Of a DNA stretch of 29,947 nucleotides, positions 20,415 to 29,400 are shown piece after piece. Numbering within the stretch: position 1 is the first letter of the stretch; each line of letters starts with the position of its first letter. A model generated the notes under the pieces. The model searched no databases. It was not told the origin of the DNA and was given only the letters and a program-made list of their open reading frames with translations. The stretch comes from Ophiothrix spiculata (lineage: Eukaryota > Echinodermata > Ophiuroidea > Amphilepidida > Ophiotrichidae): assembly GCA_000969725.1 (NCBI GenBank), contig JXSR01S027538.1, one strand, 5' to 3'. The position numbers and the translations under genes are program-made.

Positions 20415-23400
20415 CTGAAGATAGAAAAAGTTTGTAAAGAAAACATAAAATATTGTTAAGTTTGCCATCTAAATGTGACCCGTCATATCAAAAAGTACCT
20501 TAAGGGTCCCAAAATTAAAATTGATTTTTTGGTCTCATCTGAAATATCATATTTTAAGCTTTAAAATGACACCTTGCTTTTGGTTATTGGATGTTCGATT
20601 GCAAAGTTACATCCAAATTGGTAAAAGGCATCGAGCTGATTCAGAAAACTATAGTTCTGAGAAATTTGAGTTAATAAAATTTCTGTACTGATAAAACTTG
20701 AATGGAGAAAGGATATTTATCTCGGTTTTTATAATATTTGCCTTATGTTTTGGATGTTGGAACCTGATTATTATGATAGAATACACTTCAAAGGTAACGT
20801 TTCTGAAGAAATTAGAAATTCGACCTTGGACGTGTATTTGACTCTGCTCAGCATCAATGGCCCGTATCTCGTAATTTACTATGCCGACCTTAAGGTACCT
20901 TTCGGTATGACGGGTCACAAATGTGGGTTACAGCCATTTCACGATAGGTTTAAGAATATGTGATGTAATATGTAAAAAAAAACCCATCACGTGTTACCAA
21001 AGAGAGCCCTACAAAACAAGAAATGTTCATGTTCAGTATGTGATAATTTTACCACTGATAATCGGATCTCGGAATATCGAAACCCATGTTATTTTATTTT
21101 TGATAAACTCTGTAATACGATGTGAACTGATGGCAATGTATGAAATAAGTTATAAAAAGGTTTAACAAGAGATGGATTTTCCTACATAACATCACATATG
21201 TTTGTTTTTGAAATTCAAGCCATTTTTTAGTTTAATAACAGTAAGTAATGGTATTATTAAAAGGGGATGGCCTGTATTTATACAAGTCACAAGAACTTAT
21301 TACTCTTAGGCCAAAAGAAAAAAAAAATGTTGTGTTGCCCTCAAGTGGAATTTCTGAAAAAATGAGTCGGTCAGTCGGAAAATATTTTTTTTTAAAGCAC
21401 CTAAATTATGAAATTTAGGTGCATTTTCCACTATTTTCAAAATATTTTCTCAAAAAACACCCAATCTGGGTAAAATTGGGTGCTTTCCCGACCCTATTTA
21501 TTATTATTTTATAAATTTTTGAATAGGGTCGGTCGCTGAGGGCAACATAACAATTTTTTTTTTTTTTGGCCTTACGAAGCAATCAAGCCAGACTCGAAAA
21601 TTGTATTCTTCGGCAGTGAAGTGCTTCTGCAGTGAGGGAATCTCCACACCTCATTACCAGGCCAGCCTGTTACCTTCACAGCATTATAAAAATGCTGGTA
21701 ATTATTTGTAACCTGGGTCGAGATCATGAGCACATGGAGTTAATATTTTGATTAAGGTCACCGTGCATGACACTCAGCAGACTCAAACCCAAAACTAAAT
21801 TGCTGACGATATAAAGTCGGTGACTTACACGGCCAGACCATGCATCCACAACAGAAATTAAGGTAGGACCAACGCAACTCTGGATATTGTCGTTTTATTT
21901 TATCCATACTTACTGAGTAAATTACGTAGATCTTGGATTTCATCATTGGTCTTTGAGCTGCGTGTGATGTACTGTTGCCGTTTACGCATTTCTTTTGAAA
22001 GCTGGTCTTTAAGTGTGGACGTCTACAATAGAAAACAAAAGAATAGCAGTCAGCAATTATGTAATGTACTTTAACTTCAGTTTAGTGAATTTTCAAAATC
22101 TTACTTTTGCTTGCATTTCACTCATTTCTATATCTTGCTATTCAAAGGTTTGTCAAAATATATAAGTGACATGTTTTAATTACACTTGATTTTTCGCCGA
22201 TTGTGATCATGATTTATCACGTTTACTTCGATCAGATGATGATTTTATAATAAATTGTTGAACACATTTTTTTGTTCAAAATTCTATGATTTTATTGTCT
22301 AGATCGGGTAATTAATCAGTCGGCAGATTTTGTACCCGGGTAATCTCATGACAGGCGGGTACCCGGGTTTTATTCCCAGGCCTACTCATGTGCCAATTCA
22401 AAGATTGAACAGGGTCATAGATTCATTGATAGGCGTAACTGCCGATCCCCTCGTCCACCTATTAGTAACTTCATGCCTGGATGGTGAAAACAAAATAAAA
22501 GATTTTGGGGCAATAGATGCTTTGTGAAAGCATGATGTTAATTATCATTCTTTACACACGGCCTCATATCAAACTTTTTCCCCATTTCCATTTGAACATG
22601 ATAGTAAATTTCAATGGCATGTACATGAATTAGTAACTTGCAACAGCACTAATTCTAGCAACCCCCATTACTCACTTGTTCCTCCAGACCTTTGACCCTC
22701 TGTCTATGAGCTCTCTCCCTAGCTTCTAGAGTCCTCTCTGCCTGTAGCTGAGATGTACGCAGTCTCTCTGTTTCCATCTCAGTTTCTTGACGATGTCTAG
22801 TTGTTAACTCAATTAACCTGAAATTATGACATAGTTGTTCTATTATTATGAAATTTTGATAAAAGGAACATTCCATTTTGAAAAAAAAAATGACTTAAGA
22901 TCAAAACATTTTTAACAAAAGTTAGTTCTACTAACCTTTGTTGTTCAGTTTCAGCCAGAGTTGATTATTATTAAACTTGTACCTGTCTCGATCTGTAACT
23001 CGGTATTCTCTAGCTCTAGACTCTCCAAAGGTCTACTCACCTTTGTGCGTGCTGTTGTTCTGTCTCAGCCAGCGTTGATTGTAAAGCTTGTACCTGCCTC
23101 TGTAAGTCAGCATTTTCTTGCTCTAGACTCCCTATAGTTTTACTCACCTTTGTGCGTGCTGTTGTTCTGTCTCAGCCAGCGTTGATTGTAAAGCTTGTAC
23201 CTGCCTCTGTAACTCGGCACATTCTTGCTCTAAACTCCCCATAGTTTTGTCAAGATTTCCCTTCTCATTTGTCACTCTCCATGCCGTCTCATCACTGCGT
23301 ATCTTCTCTCGTTCAACCTACAGTGAAACAAATGAAATTCTCATTCTTACGTTCTGAAGTAAGCTGATGGTGGAAGTCAATTTCTATAGACACACTTGGC

Positions 23401-26400
23401 CTGTCAAAACAAATAAACTGTTCTTAACACACCAAAAAAGCCCGGGGGGGGGGGGGTTACTACATTGACAAGGTGCCTGCCTTTTGGGGTTATTTTTCCA
23501 GAATTTTGGTATATCAATGGAATGGTTTTCATCAATGGAATGGTTTTCATCTCTGAAAGCACCCAATTTTCATAAATTGGGAAAATTTGCCCCCCCCCCA
23601 AAAAAGCACCCAATTTGAGTAAAATTGGGTGCTTTTGCATTAAAATTGGTGTATCAATGGGTGGGTTTTTGAGCCAAAAATAGGTAATAGAGATGGTCAG
23701 TTTTTCTTTATGCCGGGCACATACCCGTACAAAATTATTTGAAGAACCCCCCGGGCAAAAAAGGCTACTTGGTGTAAAACCAGTATTTTTTTATGCTTTT
23801 TCTACTCAAGGCGCATATTAAAGTATACATTTCTAGAACAGATTAACATGCTAAACAAACATGATGGCGAATGTCAGTTTTTGACCAATAAATGTAGTCT
23901 TGACTATAATTGCCAGAAATATATTTTTCCCATTTTTTCAGTTTTGTTCAAGAGAAACTAGACTAGTTTACTTGTTAAAATAGAGAAATAAATATCTCGG
24001 ATGTTTTCTTACATTTTTTATTTTTATCTTAATTTTTTAATCATTACCAAAAAAAGGTACGAAAAATTAGATTTTTTTTGTAGAAATTGCGCTTTGGTGA
24101 AATTTCACTTTGTGTTACAATGATAGTTGTATTCTGTTATATCATTCATTAAATAATCCAACTCTGAGCATACTGCAGTTTTGTTTGATAAAGAAATAGA
24201 GAAATACGCATCGTACACTAGAATATTAATAACAACCAGACAAATCACAAACAGGCCAGGATTTCATTTTATTAGATTTAAAAAAATCCTGGCCGAACAG
24301 GGACTCGAACCCGGGACCTCTCGCTTGCAGCGCGAGCGCTCTACCACTGAGCTATTCGGCCTCTCAGATAAACCTAGAGTTTTAAAAACCAAATAGCGTG
24401 GCAGAAGGTTCCGGTACAACACAAACATATAAACAGTATTATACAAGACAACCCATAGTTCAGGAGCATTCCTGCTGCAACCATCTATCTAATATACTAT
24501 ATATATCTAAAGTTGAGAGATCTTCTTCTTCTTATCGAATCCAAAACAAACTAAATATCATACTTAAGCCAATGTCGGACACAGTCTTTAGCACAGTCAC
24601 TGAAGTCAAGATGAAGTTGAGAGATAGACGAACTGAACATAGGTACAAGGATATAAAGCTATAATGATACACACTAGTATACGAGATCAGAACCTATGTT
24701 CAGTTCATCTATCTCTCAACTTTAGATACAGTTTTTTTGCTTCTCCTACCTTATCCAATGTCTTTTTGAGTGCAGTCTTGTCCTTTTCCAGCCTGCCGGC
24801 ACTACGTTCAATCTCGCGCTTCTCTGCTTCCACATTACCGTACGCCTTCTGTAACGTCGCCACGTGCTCCTGCAATGTGCGTTTCTCGCCCTGCAGCTGC
24901 TGGATTTGAGTCATTGCGCTTTCTTCGGAGTCTTGACGCTGCTTTAACGCCTACAAAGCAAAACATTTGACAATAAGCTAAGCTTACTCACGAAGAATAC
25001 TTAACCCTTGTGGTGGGTTTGAGTCCTGGAAAAATCAAAACTCTTTAAAAAGATTTGGCAGCTGTATGTGCCAGCTTTTGGGTATTTTTTAAGGTTTCTG
25101 TCGAGACTGTTTTTTCATGTCGACATGTCGCAATAATTTTTTGTCAACGTCGACATAATGTCGACATAAAGTTGACATCAAAAATTTGTTTTTGTAGGAA
25201 AAATGAAATTGTTTGAATGAGCAACAATGACCCGTTTTAGACGTAGACTTACATATAATTATAGTAATGTACTAGTTCTTTCTGCGTACGACAATATGAA
25301 TGATATAAAATTGATATTTTGTAACTTTTTAGATGTGAACCATCGTAAAAACTTTTAAAACGGTTGTAAATGAGGAACTAATAAGCATTAAATGATGTAT
25401 GCAACACTTTAAAGCTCAACTGCTAAAACAGCCATAAATTGACAATTAAATGTAAGTTTTTATAAAAATTTTACTTGCCCAGTTTTGTTGACAAATGAGA
25501 TTTCATGTCAACATGTCGAGATATGCTTTATGTCGACATATATGTCGACATAAGGCGTGTCGACACAACCCTTAGTATTTTTAGATGTTGGCATAGCATA
25601 CTTGCCAACACTCTAATTTCAGAAAGAGAGATAAATGAGAGGAAATGTTTAAAAAGAGGGACATTTCCAAATTTCCTGTACATTACTATGTAGAGATATT
25701 TGCAAAAAGAGGGACACCAACTAAAATCACGGCGTTTCACAGCATTTAGTTTAGGTCAAAAGAGGGAAAGTTTGCAAGTATGGCATAGGGATCCAAGGGC
25801 TTTAGAGCACCCTAAATGAACATTTGTTCAATAAGGACCAAATTTGAGTAAACTGCATGCTTTTTCTATTTTTATTGGCACACTGATCATGGATGGGAGG
25901 TTAATTGCACCATATGGATGATCAAATTTTCAAAGCCCTGCAGGCAAATGCACATACAAAAATATTCAAAGATCCCTCCTCCTGCTGGGCCCTGTTGTTT
26001 ACTACAAGCAGAATAAAACTTTATTAGACAGTGTAAACAAAAATCCAGGGCAGGGATTACATTCACAAGCAATGGAGCCCTGCACTCTGTTTTTTGTTTA
26101 CACTGTCCAATAAATTATTGTTTGGTCGATATAAGCAGATGTTCTGTTGTCTGAGAATAATATTCAATTTTGTGCATGTCAACTTATAAACAAGTATATC
26201 ATTGATCATGCTTATTTATTATGCGACAATGCCTATCACTGATACTACTGGGTGTGTTGGCATACCGGTAGCACTGGCATATCCTTACCCCTTGTGAGTT
26301 GCGGATTTGTCCTTCTAATTCCATTCGTCTCAGCTCGTTATCAGATAACTCATTCTGGTAAATGAGAAGTATTTTAATGAACATTTGTTCAATAAGGACT

Positions 26401-29400
26401 AAATTTGAGTAAAACTGCATGCTTTTATTTTTATTGGTACACTGATCATGCATGGGAGGTTAATTGCACCAAAATTGGTATAAGGATGATCCAATTTTCA
26501 AAGTCCAGCAGGCAAATGCACATACCAAAATATAAGCAGATGTTCTGTTGTCTGAGAATAATTAGAGAATAAAAGATAAGATGACAGGCAAAACAATAAA
26601 TATTATCTTTTATTCTCATTCTTAGTCAAAATTTGAGACATTTTAAGATCAAGAATGAAGTCCATTATTTGCAAAAAACAATAGATTTCATTATTGGAAA
26701 ACCGTACACCCCTATTTAAACATAAAACATTCCAATTCAAGTAAAGAATTGCGCGTCAGATGTGTGCGTATACCTACACCACGCTGGAATTTTCAATGCA
26801 TGGGCCCACTGCGCGTAACGCTAGCTCGCTCGCTGAAAAGCCTCATTATTCCCGCTTATTTAGTGCTGATAATGTGTTGTAGTCGAGGACCTGGTGTCCG
26901 AGGCCAAGGCCAAGGCCAAGGACTTGGTGTCCGAGGCCAAGGCCAAGGCCAAGGACTTGGTATCCGAGGCCAAGGACTAGTTGTCCGAGGCCAAGGACTT
27001 GTGTCTCCGAGGCCAAGGCCGAGGACCAAGGACTTTTACAATGCAACTAATACCCGCACTAAAACACACTCATGCTCCATCTTGGTATTTGACATAAAAT
27101 GACATTTTTACCATGACTGACCTTGAGTATAATAGGGATATTCATGGTTTAAGTTTGGTCAATGTGGGGTAAAGGGTTAATGAATTTCAGCAGTGACCAT
27201 GAAATGATCTCAATGACATGGATGAACTTTTTGAAATTTGTAGGTTTCACCTTTAAAATGACCATATGACTTTGGCCAATAAAATTTTTACCTTAATCAA
27301 ATGGCTATTTATGGTCAAGGTTTGGTCCATGTGAGGTAAAGGGTTCTTGAGTTATGGCATTGACTTTGAAATTACCTAGAATGAGATGGATGACCTTTTG
27401 AACATTTTTTCGGGTTTAACTTTGCAAATGACCTTTTGACCTTGGATGACTTTGACTGGACCCCTTTGGCCTCACCTGGAGGTTGGTGATGAGGTGTGCA
27501 AGTTTAGTTGAGATATACACCCAATATTGTAGGGGAAGACTTACAATGATGGATGGTACGGTTATGTGCCACGCTCAAGATGCTAATTCCAAGAATACTC
27601 CAGTTCCAAAGACTCCGATTTTCCTTCAATTTTCAAGGAAAGAACTCAAATTTGTGTTTAATAAAGTTTTCAACCAAATTTTGAAAAATGTTTAGCTCTA
27701 TTGGTCGTTTTTTATGGGAAAAAACAGTTCCTGAGACACAATTTGGAAAACAAATCAGTGCCATTGACCCTATTTTTGACCAAAAATCAGTTACGCAAGA
27801 CTCTATGTTGGATATCGCGTGCGGAAATAGGCCTACTTACCAAGAAATTTTTAGTACCCCTGGACATGGCAACAGATTACCCCTCTGACATTTGATAATT
27901 ATGATTGGCATCAGTCATGAAAGTTATTGTTATAATGCATTCAAGGATGTTGTGAATATCTTCTTTGCAAAGTTTCACCTAAAGATCTTTTTTTTTTAAA
28001 TTTCAAAGTAATATTTTTCAATAAAAACAAGCAATTTTGCCTGTCCTCGGCAGTCCTCGGCACCGAGGACCAAGGACTTAGAGGTCCGAGGCCAAGGCCA
28101 AGGCCAAGGACTTCATGTCCGAGGCCAAGGCCTTCATGTCCGAGGACCAAGGACTTCAAAAAATGTCCTTAAGGACTCCTCGAGGCCAAGGCCTGGCCTC
28201 GAGGACTACAACACTGATGGATGGCCAATTATCCCTAATAAGCAAGTCCCATTTGTTGACTAAGAATATTCAATTGTGTGCATGTCAACTTATAAACAAG
28301 TATATCATTGATCATGCTTATTTATTATGCGACAATGCCTATCACTGATATTACTGGGTGTGCTGGCATACTGGTAGCTCTGGCATATCCTTACCCCTTG
28401 TGAGTTGCGGATTTGTCCTTCTAATTCCATGCGTCTCAGCTCGTTATCAGATAACTCATTCTGGTATTGCTGCACTCGTTCCATCAATTGATGGTTCTGC
28501 TTCTTGGCTTCTGATGCGGAATGCCTACAAAATGGGGGAAAATGAAGTTATTTTTTGTCAATTTGCCATTTTTGCTGCTTTAAATTGGTTTTTTTTTAGA
28601 TATTTTCATTTTCAATTCAATTCATTTCCATTCCATTCCATTGCATTCATTTCATTTCATTTTAATTCAATTCAATTCAATTCATTTCAACTCACTTCAA
28701 TTCAATTGTTTATATAACATGTGGTGGAGTGCCATAGCATACACCTAACAGGGCTCGTACAACTATACAATACTACAGGAAAACAAGCCATCAAAACTAC
28801 TTTTATAAACTATTTTAATAATTATCATAACATACGTCATATCTTTGAATTTCAAATGAGATTTTCTCAAATTGCTGTATTTCAAGTTCGATAGTTTTAC
28901 CAATTCAGGGCCAAATTTTGTGGCGCGTGTGCAACTGGGATTATGTTTACTTGCGCATGAAGAAAAGTCTCATTATTCCCACCTATTTAGTGTTGATCAA
29001 AGTATAGCTAGGGATTGGTGGAATTGATAGAGCTAGTCTTGTAACAAACCTACCTGGCTGTGTCTAGTCTCTCCTGCAGGACCAGTCTATCGTGTTCGCT
29101 GCTAGCTAGGGATTGCTGGACTTGATGGAGCTTTTCTTGTAATAAACCTACCTTGCTGTGTCTAGTCTCTCCTGCAGGACCCGTCTATCGTGTTCACTGC
29201 TGGCTAGGGATTGCTGGACTTGATGGAGCTTGTCTTGTAATAAACCTACCTTGCTGTGTCTAGTCTCTCCTGCAGGACCCGTCTATCGTGTTCACTGCTA
29301 GCTAGGGATTGCTGGACTTGATGGAGCTAGTCTTGTACCAAACCTACCTCGCTGTGTCTAGTCTCTCCTGCAGGACCCGTCTATCGTGTTCGCTGCTAGC

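Larger units (their letters stand above)
20415..21913 (-). other. Rootletin intron with two MITEs
   Basis: Donor GTAAGT at 21913-21908, acceptor CTTCAG ending at 20415. Contains MITEs at 20471-20925 and 21309-21571. The stretch 21590-21860 has a B-box-like minus-strand GGGTTTGAGTCTG but no convincing full tRNA head. No further exon is seen. Confidence 0.75.
22818..23147 (-). other. Rootletin intron made largely of duplicate exon ends
   Basis: This 330-bp intron holds two extra tandem copies of the preceding exon's 3' end and donor, at 23041-23147 and 22936-23040. Confidence 0.85.
23318..24749 (-). other. Rootletin intron with MITE, tRNA-like gene and hairpin
   Basis: Donor GTAGGA at 24749-24744. 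Contains the poly-G MITE 23433-23763, the tRNA-like gene 24290-24361 and a 30-bp-arm hairpin at 24615-24721. The part 23770-24250 is AT-rich with nothing recognised. Confidence 0.8.
24951..28394 (-). other. Rootletin intron, transposon-rich
   Basis: This 3.4-kb intron runs between donor GTAAGG (28394-28389) and acceptor TTTGTAG. It contains the TGTCGACA element (25093-25572), a CATACTTGCC MITE (25591-25788), two relatives of the poly-G MITE interior (25810-25985, 26374-26540), a duplicated exon fragment (26130-26360) and a 1.3-kb GGCCAAGG-armed element (26874-28214). Confidence 0.8.

Noticed and set aside
21700-21860. Possible second tRNA-derived SINE (GGGTTTGAGTCTG on the minus strand)
   Set aside because: A B-box-like motif is present but a matching A box, arms and a recognised body are not; evidence is too weak.
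23384-23640. Two overlapping minus-strand frames with HSIDENHSIDIPKFW and PPPPG parts, and a similar one at 384-653
   Set aside because: Both regions are poly-G-ended MITEs; the proline and repeat stretches come from the C run and an internal duplication.
24181-24446. Open frames on both strands (GLEPGTSRLQRERSTTELF and SSVVERSRCKREVPGSSP types)
   Set aside because: Translations of the tRNA-like gene; such frames are a well-known artefact.
26749-27102. 117-codon frame with GQGQGLGVRGQG repeats, and its minus-strand partner
   Set aside because: Translation of the GGCCAAGG minisatellite arm of a transposon; the reverse frame exists for the same reason.
27100-27480. TGACCTT-rich DNA resembling nuclear-receptor half sites
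   Set aside because: It is the internally repeated core of a transposon, so the motif count reflects repeat structure and not evidence of an enhancer.
28358-28717. 119-codon plus-strand frame
   Set aside because: Antisense to a real rootletin exon at its start and made of the TTCAA microsatellite at its end.
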